This document shows, piece after piece, positions 1 through 5,551 of a stretch of 9,004 nucleotides of DNA. Location of the stretch: the NCBI GenBank assembly GCA_964562015.1, contig CAZLRH010000049.1:1-9004 (forward strand), in the 5' to 3' direction. A program made the translations under genes and the position numbers. A model generated the notes under the pieces. That model was given only the letters and a program-made list of their open reading frames with translations, made no database searches and was not told where the DNA came from. The stretch's first letter is position 1, and every line of letters starts with the position of its first letter. The stretch comes from CAZLRH01 sp964562015. GTDB taxonomy: Bacteria; Verrucomicrobiota; Verrucomicrobiia; Opitutales; JABDGR01.

Positions 1-1
1 C

Positions 2-61
2 GTCATGCTTGTTAGTCAAGAAGTGATAACGGATTACCCTAAAAGCGGATTAAGCGTATGA
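2..61 (+). CDS. 3' end of an upstream gene (partial at left edge)
   Basis: An open frame enters from the left edge and ends with TGA at 59-61. The visible C-terminus is VMLVSQEVITDYPKSGLSV. Its stop overlaps the ATG of the next gene in an ATGA arrangement, the same coupling seen at several other junctions in this window, which supports it as a real gene end. An in-frame ATG at 5 exists but would give only an 18-aa peptide, so I treat it as internal. The function cannot be judged from 19 residues. Confidence 0.5.
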   Translation, partial: VMLVSQEVITDYPKSGLSV

Positions 62-258
62 AGACCGCGCAAGATAACGACCCACTCGCGACCCTCATCG
101 GCATTGTAGACTCTTGCGTGTGGGTGTCGCTGCAAAAGGCTTGCAACGTTGCCATGCGCAAGGACCCGTACGCTATTCGCGCTGGCTGGCTAAGTGAACT
201 TAATAGACAGCTTCAGCGGGAACTTAAAGAAGTGATCGAGCCTCTATTAAACACCTAA
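58..258 (+). CDS. Small hypothetical phage protein (66 aa)
   Basis: A 66-aa, probably all-helical soluble protein. The middle and C-terminal half (from about residue 38) is amphipathic with a GWLSELNRQLQREL stretch, which could mediate oligomerisation. I do not recognise a family. The ATG overlaps the stop of the upstream frame (ATGA at 58-61), so translation is probably coupled; there is no strong Shine-Dalgarno before it. The next gene begins 11 bases after the stop, so it is part of the same rightward operon. No membrane segment or metal-binding motif is visible. Confidence 0.7.
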   Translation: MKTAQDNDPLATLIGIVDSCVWVSLQKACNVAMRKDPYAIRAGWLSELNRQLQRELKEVIEPLLNT

Positions 259-269
259 GAAAGGAAACC

Positions 270-554
270 ATGATTAACACCGAATCATATCACAATACAA
301 TCTTGCTCGCTGCAAGGCTGGCACAGGCAAGGCCCGACGTTCTGCCGTACTCTATCGCCCGTAACCTAGGGAAGCTTCAGAAGCTCGCGGTTTCCCTTCA
401 TGCCCGATATTCCGAAGGGGCAACGAATGATCTCTTGGAAGAGCACGCGAAGGCTCTAGGGCAGGAAATAAAGGTAACAGTTAGACCTACAAGGAAAGCG
501 CGCGGTAATGCGCTGGCAATAGGCATAGACGGCGCCGAATACGGCATATTCTGA
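270..554 (+). CDS. Hypothetical protein A (94 aa), intact copy of a duplicated gene
   Basis: A 94-aa protein with a good Shine-Dalgarno (AAGGA) five to six bases before ATG. The N-terminal ~50 residues look helical (ILLAARLAQARP, then GKLQKLAVSLHARY). The C-terminal ~40 residues look like a small alpha/beta segment with an RGNALAIGIDG stretch. This general shape (helical start, short strand-rich end with an 'RG.AL' motif) recalls small uncharacterised phage proteins, but that is an impression, not a family assignment. The last 40 residues align without gaps to the translation of 914-1030, with about 19 identities by eye, so a truncated paralogue lies about 350 bases downstream. It is followed by a tiny membrane peptide and protein B in the same operon. 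Confidence 0.75.
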   Translation: MINTESYHNTILLAARLAQARPDVLPYSIARNLGKLQKLAVSLHARYSEGATNDLLEEHAKALGQEIKVTVRPTRKARGNALAIGIDGAEYGIF

Positions 555-565
555 CGGGGGCAGGC

Positions 566-631
566 ATGACTAAAGAGAAAATGATAATCCTTGCAGCTAT
601 CGCGCTTTCATTAATACGAGGCTTGCTATGA
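566..631 (+). CDS. Putative 21-aa membrane micropeptide, module 1
   Basis: Reads MTKEKMIILAAIALSLIRGLL: a short charged start, then one hydrophobic segment (about residues 6-17) and a single Arg near the end. It lies 11 bases after gene A and has a purine-rich GGGGGCAGG before ATG. Its TGA overlaps the ATG of protein B (ATGA at 628-631). The same order, A, hydrophobic peptide, ATGA, B, recurs in module 2 with an unrelated hydrophobic sequence. That makes chance less likely, although a peptide this short could serve only as a leader for translational coupling. Confidence 0.45.
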   Translation: MTKEKMIILAAIALSLIRGLL

Positions 632-807
632 ACGCAATGCAAGCCTTAAGCGCTCGCGCACGCATAACCTTAGCACTTGACGACGCGCGGAGGGAAGCTA
701 ACGAGGGGATTGTAGCCGCGTGCGAGGCGGCACTAAGGAAGCTCGACGACGAGCTAGGCGCGCGCTGCGCTTTACATATCGAAATGAGTCAACCAAGGGA
801 TGTGTGA
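628..807 (+). CDS. Hypothetical protein B (59 aa), module 1
   Basis: A 59-aa, Ala/Arg/Glu-rich, probably helical protein ending in IEMSQPRDV. It overlaps the upstream membrane peptide by four bases (ATGA), so it is probably translated by reinitiation. It is clearly paralogous to the 61-aa protein at 1131-1316: both have a [SQ]RA..LALD segment near the start, an AC..ALR segment in the middle and IEMSQPR[DE]V at the end. The 3' ends also match as DNA (768-803 versus 1271-1306, 31 of 36 bases by eye). No known domain is recognised. An antisense frame over 698-925 is judged to be a shadow. Confidence 0.65.
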   Translation: MNAMQALSARARITLALDDARREANEGIVAACEAALRKLDDELGARCALHIEMSQPRDV

Positions 808-811
808 AAAA

Positions 812-880
812 ATGCTTTACTTTGTTATAGTTTTTTGGATTGGATACGCGGTCGTGCGTATTGGGCTTAATCGAAAGTAA
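812..880 (+). CDS. Putative 22-aa membrane micropeptide between modules
   Basis: Reads MLYFVIVFWIGYAVVRIGLNRK: one hydrophobic segment over residues 2-15 followed by a basic end (R16, R21, K22). That is the classic shape of a single-span peptide with the C-terminus in the cytoplasm (positive-inside rule). The ATG is four bases after the stop of protein B. The only purine-rich site (AAGGGA) is too far away, so translation would depend on coupling. It begins MLxxxF, like the peptide at 1048-1134. It is not detectable as a domain and could be a decoy. Confidence 0.4.
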   Translation: MLYFVIVFWIGYAVVRIGLNRK

Positions 881-889
881 AGTTGCTAA

Positions 890-1033
890 GAAGGAATTAG
901 GAAAATTAAAGGTCTCGAGCAACACGCGGTTGCCCTTGGTTCGGAACTTAACACTTGGGTAACATCCACGGGTCGAGATAGGGGGAGCGCGCTAACGCTC
1001 AACCTAGACGGGGTAGAGCTCAACATTTTCTAA
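890..1033 (+). pseudogene. Truncated paralogue of protein A (module 2), no ATG start
   Basis: The frame opens after TAA at 887-889 and ends with TAA at 1031-1033. From 914 on it reads LEQHAVALGSEL... to ...LDGVELNIF and aligns without gaps to the last 40 residues of the 94-aa protein A (about 19 identities). The first ~55 residues of A are missing. There is no ATG, GTG or TTG in frame, but AAGGA at 891-895 precedes ATT codons at 896 and 905. Either an internal deletion joined the ribosome-binding site of A to its C-terminal part, leaving a remnant, or translation uses ATT, or a frameshift puts it on another start. The retained C-terminus and absence of internal stops hint that it may still be expressed. 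Confidence 0.6.
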
Positions 1034-1047
1034 GGAAAGGAGTCGCT

Positions 1048-1134
1048 ATGCTTTTAAAACTGTTTGAGGGCTTATGTGTCGTTTTGTTTTTCATCGCCGC
1101 CTGCGCGGGAATCTGGCGGGACATAGGCAAATGA
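1048..1134 (+). CDS. Putative 28-aa membrane micropeptide, module 2
   Basis: Reads MLLKLFEGLCVVLFFIAACAG plus a short polar end (IWRDIGK). One hydrophobic segment spans about residues 8-21, flanked by K4 and R24. It has the best ribosome-binding site of the micropeptides: AAGGAG five bases before ATG. Its TGA overlaps the ATG of the 61-aa protein B copy (ATGA at 1131-1134), the same organisation as 566-631 with 628-807. The strong Shine-Dalgarno and the conserved position argue that it is translated. Whether the peptide acts in the membrane or only couples translation cannot be told from sequence. Confidence 0.55.
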   Translation: MLLKLFEGLCVVLFFIAACAGIWRDIGK

Positions 1135-1316
1135 GGGATTATCTAAGTCAAAGGGCTTATGTTGTGCTCGCGTTAGACGCCGAGAAAAGCAAGCCCGAAC
1201 CCAACACGGCAGTCGTGCAAGCCTGTAAGTCCGCTTTACGGGCCCTTAGCGAGGACCCTAACGCAAGGCGCGCTTTATACATCGAAATGAGTCAGCCGAG
1301 GGAGGTCGAATGCTAG
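1131..1316 (+). CDS. Hypothetical protein B copy (61 aa), module 2
   Basis: A 61-aa paralogue of the 59-aa protein at 628-807, ending IEMSQPREVEC. I chose ATG 1131 rather than the longer in-frame ATG at 1074. Start 1131 lies in an ATGA overlap with the upstream micropeptide, matches the length of the paralogue and begins similarly (MRDYLSQRA versus MQALSARA); the 1074 start would read through the micropeptide in another frame. It is probably helical and soluble, with no recognised domain. It is the last gene of the leftmost rightward unit, facing the leftward replication gene that ends at 1375. Confidence 0.65.
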   Translation: MRDYLSQRAYVVLALDAEKSKPEPNTAVVQACKSALRALSEDPNARRALYIEMSQPREVEC

Positions 1317-1324
1317 CGAAAGGA

Positions 1325-1353
1325 GAATCCTTTTTTACCCCTAAGAAGGATTT
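1325..1353 (+). terminator. Possible terminator hairpin between convergent units
   Basis: AATCCTTTTT (1326-1335) pairs with AAGAAGGATT (1343-1352), including one G-U pair, around a seven-base loop TACCCCT; a further G-U pair is possible at 1325/1353. A run of five T follows at 1360-1364, somewhat far from the stem. The position, between the end of the rightward unit (1316) and the end of the leftward gene (1375), suits a terminator. The stem is AT-rich and the T-run displaced, so efficiency is uncertain. Confidence 0.4.
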
Positions 1354-1374
1354 AGAAAATTTTTAGAGGGGCTT

Positions 1375-3357
1375 TCAAAGCGGAGCAGTAAGCATACGGC
1401 TTTGGGCATCGTAGCTTAATTCCCCGTTCTCGATAAGGGTCTCTATAGTCCTCGCTACGTTGCTCTTTTTCTTTGCTCTTCCTGAAGCGCCAACGGGCGG
1501 TAAAGAGGCTATCACGGCGTCTATAAGGCGTGCGTAGAGCACTTCTCCTCCGTTACCTAAAGACATGAACGTGTTGTAAGCGAGCTCTTGTTTTGTTCCC
1601 ATTTTCCTTGGGGTCGAGATCTTATTTTTAGCTTTCGTCGCTGGCGCTGTTAAATAGTTAACAACGCAGGAATCTAAGTCGTCCCCGTCTGCATCCTTGT
1701 CAAAGACAACACTAAGAAGTTCAAACTCAAAACCAAAACCATCGCGCGCGTCTTTAAGCTTTTCAACCCAAAAGGTGCGTTTTCCGTTCTCGTTCTTCAA
1801 AACAGAAAACTCGGCGTCCAGAGGTGCTTTTAGCCCGGACCAGCCGCGCGCGCCCTTGCTTACGTCCTTGCCGGCGTGGTGTACAAGGCCGCAGGCGGCG
1901 TTTGTAAGCCTCCGAAGGGTATCGCAGTGTCTAAGGGCAATACTCATGTCCTTGCCCGTGTTTTCATCGGCCCCGGGGGTAACTTGAGCGAGAGTGTCGA
2001 CAATAACAACGTCCGCAGCACCAAAGGCGTTAACCTTTTCAGCCACAAGCTCAACTTCTTTAAGGTTTCTAAAGTTCGGGGTCTCGGGAATAATACCGAG
2101 ATCAAGGGAAGAGAGATCGACGTTGTAATGGTGCGCGTAAGCCTTTAAACGGCTGATAAAGCCGCCGGCTCCCTCGGCACATATGTAAACGACCCGGCAC
2201 TTCTTCTGCGTCCTGTGGCCATTCCAGTCGAGCCCCCGGCACAAGGAAAGCATCATATCCAGACAAACGAACGTTTTGCCGTCTCCGGATCCACCGTAAA
2301 ACTCAAAAAAACCCTTCTCAGGTAGGATTCCCTTGATAAGCCAGGAAGTCTCTGGGCGTTTTGCGAACACCCCCGCGGGGACGACATCAAAGCGTCCGAT
2401 CGCGGTGGAGGTCTCCGGGGGTAGAATGTCGAAATCTCTTGCCCGATAGCCTAGGGCATCGAGAAAGTCCTCGTCGGGGCGGTTATGGCAATGCGCGTGC
2501 AGGCAGGCAAAATGTCCTTGCTCGTAGTCTCGATTACCCGCCGGCAGGTACGCGGTGGCCGTTCCATTTTTGTCTTCCGGCTCAGTGTGCTCAGCAGAGA
2601 AGGGGCACTTTATGAAATGTTGTCCCTCTTTGCCTAAACCCGTGACGATATTTAGCTCCGCGAGATACTGAGCAACAGGATCGTTGAGCGCAGCGAGGAC
2701 CGAATCAGATTGCGGGTTTCTAAGAGAAGATGTGCTGGGCTCTTCGATTGCGAAAGTCTCTGCGAGTTTTTTCCAAAACGATTCGAATTGTTCAGCCGTT
2801 ATTTCTGGGAAGTCTGGGATGTTTTCTAAACCCTCATATCGGGTGCCGCTGGGGTGTGTACCCACGGCAACGAACTGTTGGCCATTCGCTAGGAACTCTA
2901 TAATTCCACCTTTGACTTTCATAACGCGTTTAGAAAACACACCTTCTAGGATGAAGGGTATTAAAAATTTTGAGCTGTTGGCCCGGTGTCTTTGCTGAAG
3001 ACGAGCGGGGAAAAGCTTCGTGAAAAAGGCCAGGATCTCTTCCACGGCCAAAGGCTCGTTAACGTCGACATCAAGCGCTCGGACCCGTCGGGTCTGTATG
3101 CAAATTCCATAGTCGGACTCTTGGCTCCATTTTTGAAGTTCTTTAGGCGTCGTTTTATGTGCGGTCCAATCGGGCACGCCAGCAATATGGCGATTCGCAT
3201 TATAGCGCGAGGGCACCTTACCGAGTTGCTTCAGCGTGGACTTAGCTGATATCTCCGCGTTAGGATTGGAAACAACAGGGAGTAAATCCTCTCCGATACC
3301 GAGGAGATCAAAATTTAGCCAGTCGTTCGGAGAGGCGCCATAAGACATATCGACCAC
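1375..3357 (-). CDS. Primase-polymerase / RecA-like ATPase replication protein (660 aa)
   Basis: Multidomain phage replication protein. Residues ~40-200 match an archaeo-eukaryotic-type bifunctional primase/polymerase (PrimPol) domain: acidic metal motif ALDVDV (94-99), SSKFLIPF (128-135), and IEFLANGQQFVAVGTHPSG..Y (153-174). Residues 251-291 hold a probable zinc-binding segment (C251, H257, C285, H289, C290). Residues ~325-555 are a RecA/RepA-like ATPase: Walker A GGSGDGKT (355-362), Walker B VVIVD (450-454), and LVHHAGKD...GWSG (491-508), typical of RepA-like helicase ATPases. The tail (~585-660) looks like a small winged-helix domain. It probably primes and unwinds DNA at a phage origin. 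The start is GTG at 3357 without a Shine-Dalgarno; an ATG three codons in (3348) is the alternative. It lies 20 bases after the AlpA-like gene, so coupling is possible. Confidence 0.88.
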   Translation of the reverse strand: MVDMSYGASPNDWLNFDLLGIGEDLLPVVSNPNAEISAKSTLKQLGKVPSRYNANRHIAGVPDWTAHKTTPKELQKWSQESDYGICIQTRRVRALDVDVNEPLAVEEILAFFTKLFPARLQQRHRANSSKFLIPFILEGVFSKRVMKVKGGIIEFLANGQQFVAVGTHPSGTRYEGLENIPDFPEITAEQFESFWKKLAETFAIEEPSTSSLRNPQSDSVLAALNDPVAQYLAELNIVTGLGKEGQHFIKCPFSAEHTEPEDKNGTATAYLPAGNRDYEQGHFACLHAHCHNRPDEDFLDALGYRARDFDILPPETSTAIGRFDVVPAGVFAKRPETSWLIKGILPEKGFFEFYGGSGDGKTFVCLDMMLSLCRGLDWNGHRTQKKCRVVYICAEGAGGFISRLKAYAHHYNVDLSSLDLGIIPETPNFRNLKEVELVAEKVNAFGAADVVIVDTLAQVTPGADENTGKDMSIALRHCDTLRRLTNAACGLVHHAGKDVSKGARGWSGLKAPLDAEFSVLKNENGKRTFWVEKLKDARDGFGFEFELLSVVFDKDADGDDLDSCVVNYLTAPATKAKNKISTPRKMGTKQELAYNTFMSLGNGGEVLYARLIDAVIASLPPVGASGRAKKKSNVARTIETLIENGELSYDAQSRMLTAPL

Positions 3358-3377
3358 GCACTAAGAGAGGAAAAGTT

Positions 3378-3566
3378 TTACTTGTTCTTTGTAAAAAACG
3401 AATCGACCTTTGCCTTCTCCCATAAGCGCGGATTGCCTCTCCCGGTATTCTGTGGAAAACCTTTTTTATGAATGTAAAAATAAATAGCTGTGCGACCCAG
3501 CGTTAGACCCCAACGCGTTTTGAAAAGCTTTATAATATCGTTGATTGTCAGGTATTTTTTAGGCAT
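3378..3566 (-). CDS. AlpA/excisionase-like DNA-binding protein (62 aa)
   Basis: A small MerR/AlpA-type helix-turn-helix protein. YLTINDIIKLF is the first helix pair, LGRTAIYFYI the recognition helix, and KGFPQNTGRGNPRLWEKAKVDSFF matches the 'GFP...gR..rW....V..fl' wing pattern of AlpA and excisionase proteins. I chose ATG 3566 over the upstream ATG at 3704. The 3566 start has AGAGG five bases before it, begins right at the domain and lies downstream of a good leftward promoter; the longer version would cover both promoters. It is probably a transcription regulator of the divergent promoter region and/or of the replication gene 20 bases downstream. In satellites AlpA proteins activate replication or excision genes. 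No integrase is seen here. Confidence 0.75.
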   Translation of the reverse strand: MPKKYLTINDIIKLFKTRWGLTLGRTAIYFYIHKKGFPQNTGRGNPRLWEKAKVDSFFTKNK

Positions 3567-3600
3567 AGCAACCTCTTTTTTTGTACCGCAGAGAGGGCGA

Positions 3601-3629
3601 GACATACTCTCAAAAAAATATTGTGTCAA
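3601..3629 (-). promoter_or_regulatory. Leftward sigma70-type promoter for AlpA-like and replication genes
   Basis: On the minus strand: TTGACA (3629-3624, perfect -35), a 17-base spacer, then TATGTC (3606-3601, 3 of 6 matches to -10 but with the TAT start). The expected start of transcription lies near 3595, about 30 bases before the ATG at 3566. The perfect -35 and ideal spacing make it credible; the weak -10 suggests need for an activator. Confidence 0.6.
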
Positions 3630-3650
3630 TATCGTAGAAAGTGTATTGAC
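3625..3650. promoter_or_regulatory. Candidate operator: 7-bp inverted repeat covering both -35 boxes
   Basis: GTCAATA (3625-3631) and TATTGAC (3644-3650) are perfect inverted repeats separated by 12 bases, centre-to-centre 19 bases. Each arm contains most of the -35 box of one of the two divergent promoters. A dimer bound here would touch both. Part of the symmetry follows from the two -35 sequences themselves (TTGAC), but TA beyond them is also shared. The AlpA-like protein is the obvious candidate ligand. Confidence 0.45.
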
Positions 3651-3674
3651 TTCTTTTTTCACCCCGAGTATAAC
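3646..3674 (+). promoter_or_regulatory. Rightward sigma70-type promoter for the DUF2800 operon
   Basis: TTGACT (3646-3651, 5 of 6) and TATAAC (3669-3674, 5 of 6) with a 17-base spacer. The expected start of transcription is near 3681, about 38 bases before the ATG at 3719, leaving room for the AAGGA ribosome-binding site at 3705-3709. It is a strong match to consensus. Confidence 0.7.
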
Positions 3675-3718
3675 GCCTCGGAATGTAAACATCTCTGCTA
3701 ACAAAAGGACGGTTATAA

Positions 3719-4206
3719 ATGTTCACCCTCACTCTNNNNNNNNNNNNNNNNNNNNNNNNNNNNNNNNNNNNNNNNNNNNNNNNNNNNNNNNNNNNNNNNN
3801 NNNNNNNNNNNNNNNNNNNNNNNNNNNNNNNNNNNTCACACCTTCTGGTGTTGTTGCGCCGAAAGGTGTCGTGACGAATGGAGTTCTTTCCGAAACTAAC
3901 ATGCCGGAGTCCAAACCTCCTAAATCGCCGAAGCCTGCTAAAGCTAAGAAGGAGGCCGGCCCTTTGGAAGTTCCTCCGACAGAAGAAGCCAAGGAAGAAC
4001 CAGAGACCGCAGAGACTACTTATGACGAGGTTAAAAATGCTGTTCTTGCTGTTGCTAGGCGCGATCGTGAAGCTTCACTTGACTTGTTAGCGCCGTTTGG
4101 CGTCGTGTCCGGGGAAGGCGAAAAACGCACTGGTAGCATAACGAAATTGAAGCCCGAGCAATACGCCGCCGTAGTTGAGGCCGCGAAGAAGCTCTTGGCT
4201 TCGTGA
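3719..4206 (+). CDS. Hypothetical phage protein interrupted by assembly gap
   Basis: The likely start is ATG 3719 (MFTLTL...), with AAGGA nine bases upstream and a strong promoter before it; the gap begins after five more codons. Beyond the gap an open frame runs to TGA 4204-4206. Its visible part has a Pro/Lys/Glu-rich linker (~3896-4017, ESKPPKSPKPAKAKKE) and then a helical C-terminal domain of ~60 residues with LLAPFGVVSG and LKPEQYAAVVEAAKKLL. With 100 N the start and end are in different frames, so the N-run is not the true size, or two genes flank the gap. A longer frame opening at 3490 is rejected: it would be antisense to the AlpA-like gene and cross the promoters. The C-terminal domain looks like ones I associate with small phage proteins near DUF2800, but the function is unknown. 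Confidence 0.55.
3736..3835. other. Assembly gap of exactly 100 N
   Basis: A run of 100 N, the conventional placeholder for a gap of unknown length in scaffolded assemblies. The reading frames on either side disagree by one base if one gene spans it, which supports an arbitrary size. Confidence 0.98.
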
Positions 4207-4238
4207 GGATCCGCTCCCTAGTAGAGTAGTGGGTAGGG

Positions 4239-4291
4239 CGCCGAGGGGTTTTTAAGTTTTTCAGAACATCCTGCTTTTTGATCTCTCGGCG
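4239..4291 (+). promoter_or_regulatory. Inverted repeat in the leader of the DUF2800 gene
   Basis: CGCCGAG (4239-4245) and CTCGGCG (4285-4291) are perfect 7-bp GC-rich inverted repeats with a 39-base, T-rich loop, followed by a pyrimidine tract (TCTTCTTTTTCTTC) and then the AGAGG ribosome-binding site of the next gene. It could be a leaky terminator after the gapped gene or a leader structure tuning translation. The long loop makes it uncertain. The rest of the 109-base intergenic stretch (4207-4315) shows nothing else convincing. Confidence 0.3.
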
Positions 4292-4315
4292 TCTTCTTTT
4301 TCTTCAGAGGTAAAA

Positions 4316-5551
4316 ATGACTGATAACGGTAAGCACGCCCTTCTCTCCCCTTCGTCTGCTGAAAAATGGATGCTATGCCCCGGCTCGGTTCTTATGGAAA
4401 AGGATCTTGTCGACGAAGACAGCGAATACGCAGCGGAGGGCACTTGTGCGCACGAACTCGCGGCGCTCTGCCTGACGACGAATCTTTTGGCGGAAGCGAA
4501 AGTAGGCACGAAAGGCTCTAACGGCGTTGTCATAACCGAAGGCATGGCGGAATACGTTCAAGAATACGTGCGAAACATACGTGAGTTTTCAAAAAGCCAC
4601 GATTTGTTAATTGAGCAAGCTCTTCCGATAGGACACATAACAGGAGAAGAAGGCGCCGAGGGCACGGGCGACGCTATCATTCTTTCCAAAAACGGAGAAG
4701 TCTTAGAAATTAACGACTTCAAATATGGTATGGGCGTAAAGGTATACGCCAAGAATAATAAGCAAATGATGCTCTACGCTCTTGGCGCGCTTCATAGATT
4801 CAGGGTGCTGGGAGATTTTAACAAATTCATACTTCGCATTCATCAAGTCAGACTAAATCACTTGGATGAATGGGAGTGTTCTCTTGCTGAGCTAACAGAA
4901 TTTGCGGAGGAAGTAGAGTTCAGAGCTAAATTCATTCATGCCCTTATTAAGGGAGAGGTTACTTTTAAACCAAAAGAGGATCTCGTTCCAAAAGAAGAAG
5001 CGTGTCGTTGGTGTAAAGCGAAAGCTACCTGCCCTGCGCTTGCGGCGCACACTTTAGAAACTGTGGCGGAGGACTATGTCGACCTCACGAAAAACCCAGT
5101 TGCTAAGCTCCATCCCGCAAGGGTTAAGCTTCAACACGCGACAAACGAGCAACTGTCTTGGTTTATGCAAAATCTAGGCCTTATCGAAGACTGGATTAAA
5201 GCCGTGCGCGCTAAAACAGAAGGGGAGCTTCTAGCCGGGCACGAAATCCCCGGTTTTAAACTTGTCCCGGGAAAGAAAGGAAATCGTAAATGGGAGGACG
5301 AGAAGGCTGTCGAGAAGAAGATGCGGGACTTAAAGATAAAAGAGACGGATATGTACAAGCGGAAATTGATCTCACCCTCGGATGCCGAGAAACTTCTGAA
5401 GAAGGACAAGGATTCATGGGCGGCTTTAATACCCTTGTACAATCAACCCGACGGAGCCCCCTCCGTGGCGCCCTCTACGGATCCCAGACCGGCATTAGAG
5501 CTTGGCGCGCGTGAAGACGACTTTGACGTAATCGAGGACGGAACAAAATGA
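4316..5551 (+). CDS. DUF2800 Cas4/RecB-like PD-(D/E)XK nuclease (411 aa)
   Basis: Matches the phage DUF2800 family, relatives of Cas4/RecB-type nucleases. N-terminal SSAEKWMLCPGS gives C21; AEGTCAHEL (40-48) carries the conserved His46; GTGDAIIL (116-123) gives Asp119; EINDFKYG (131-138) is the D-x-K catalytic motif (D134, K136). NNKQMMLYALGAL (147-159) is the Q-x3-Y motif. C230, C233 and C239 together with C21 are placed to bind an iron-sulphur cluster as in Cas4/AddB. Residues ~260-375 are a helical extension and the last ~35 are acidic and Pro-rich. It probably acts on DNA ends during phage replication or recombination. Start ATG 4316 has AGAGG five bases before it. The stop overlaps the next ATG (5548-5551). 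Confidence 0.88.
   Translation: MTDNGKHALLSPSSAEKWMLCPGSVLMEKDLVDEDSEYAAEGTCAHELAALCLTTNLLAEAKVGTKGSNGVVITEGMAEYVQEYVRNIREFSKSHDLLIEQALPIGHITGEEGAEGTGDAIILSKNGEVLEINDFKYGMGVKVYAKNNKQMMLYALGALHRFRVLGDFNKFILRIHQVRLNHLDEWECSLAELTEFAEEVEFRAKFIHALIKGEVTFKPKEDLVPKEEACRWCKAKATCPALAAHTLETVAEDYVDLTKNPVAKLHPARVKLQHATNEQLSWFMQNLGLIEDWIKAVRAKTEGELLAGHEIPGFKLVPGKKGNRKWEDEKAVEKKMRDLKIKETDMYKRKLISPSDAEKLLKKDKDSWAALIPLYNQPDGAPSVAPSTDPRPALELGAREDDFDVIEDGTK

Larger units (their letters stand above)
270..1316 (+). repeat. Diverged tandem duplication of a three-gene module (A, micropeptide, B)
   Basis: Copy 1 is A (270-554), membrane peptide (566-631), B (628-807). Copy 2 is truncated A (890-1033), membrane peptide (1048-1134), B (1131-1316). 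Order, orientation and the ATGA overlap between peptide and B are conserved. A and B are homologous between copies at protein level, and the end of B also at DNA level (13 identical bases TCGAAATGAGTCA at 779-791 and 1282-1294). The peptides themselves share only their hydrophobic character. The extra peptide at 812-880 sits between the copies. Confidence 0.65.

Noticed and set aside
30..52. Direct repeat CGGATTA (30-36 and 46-52)
   Set aside because: Seven bases inside a coding frame; no further copies or iteron-like pattern seen, so probably chance.
698..925. 75-aa leftward frame
   Set aside because: Antisense to protein B and its neighbours, Arg-rich low-quality sequence, no ribosome-binding site.
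1310..1366. 18-aa frame overlapping the end of the second B gene (starts MLAKGESFF)
   Set aside because: Very short, runs through the candidate terminator hairpin, and has no hydrophobic or paralogous character.
1697..3249. Several 80-105-aa rightward frames within the replication gene
   Set aside because: All lie antisense to a gene with clear PrimPol and ATPase motifs; no independent start signals or domain patterns.
3567..3704. N-terminal extension of the AlpA-like protein from ATG 3704
   Set aside because: It would translate across both promoters and has no family-like sequence; ATG 3566 has its own AGAGG site and starts at the domain.
3490..3718. Upstream part of a rightward frame running across the N gap from 3490
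   Set aside because: It is antisense to the AlpA-like gene and covers both promoters; its continuity depends on the arbitrary 100-N size. ATG 3719 with a good ribosome-binding site is a better start.
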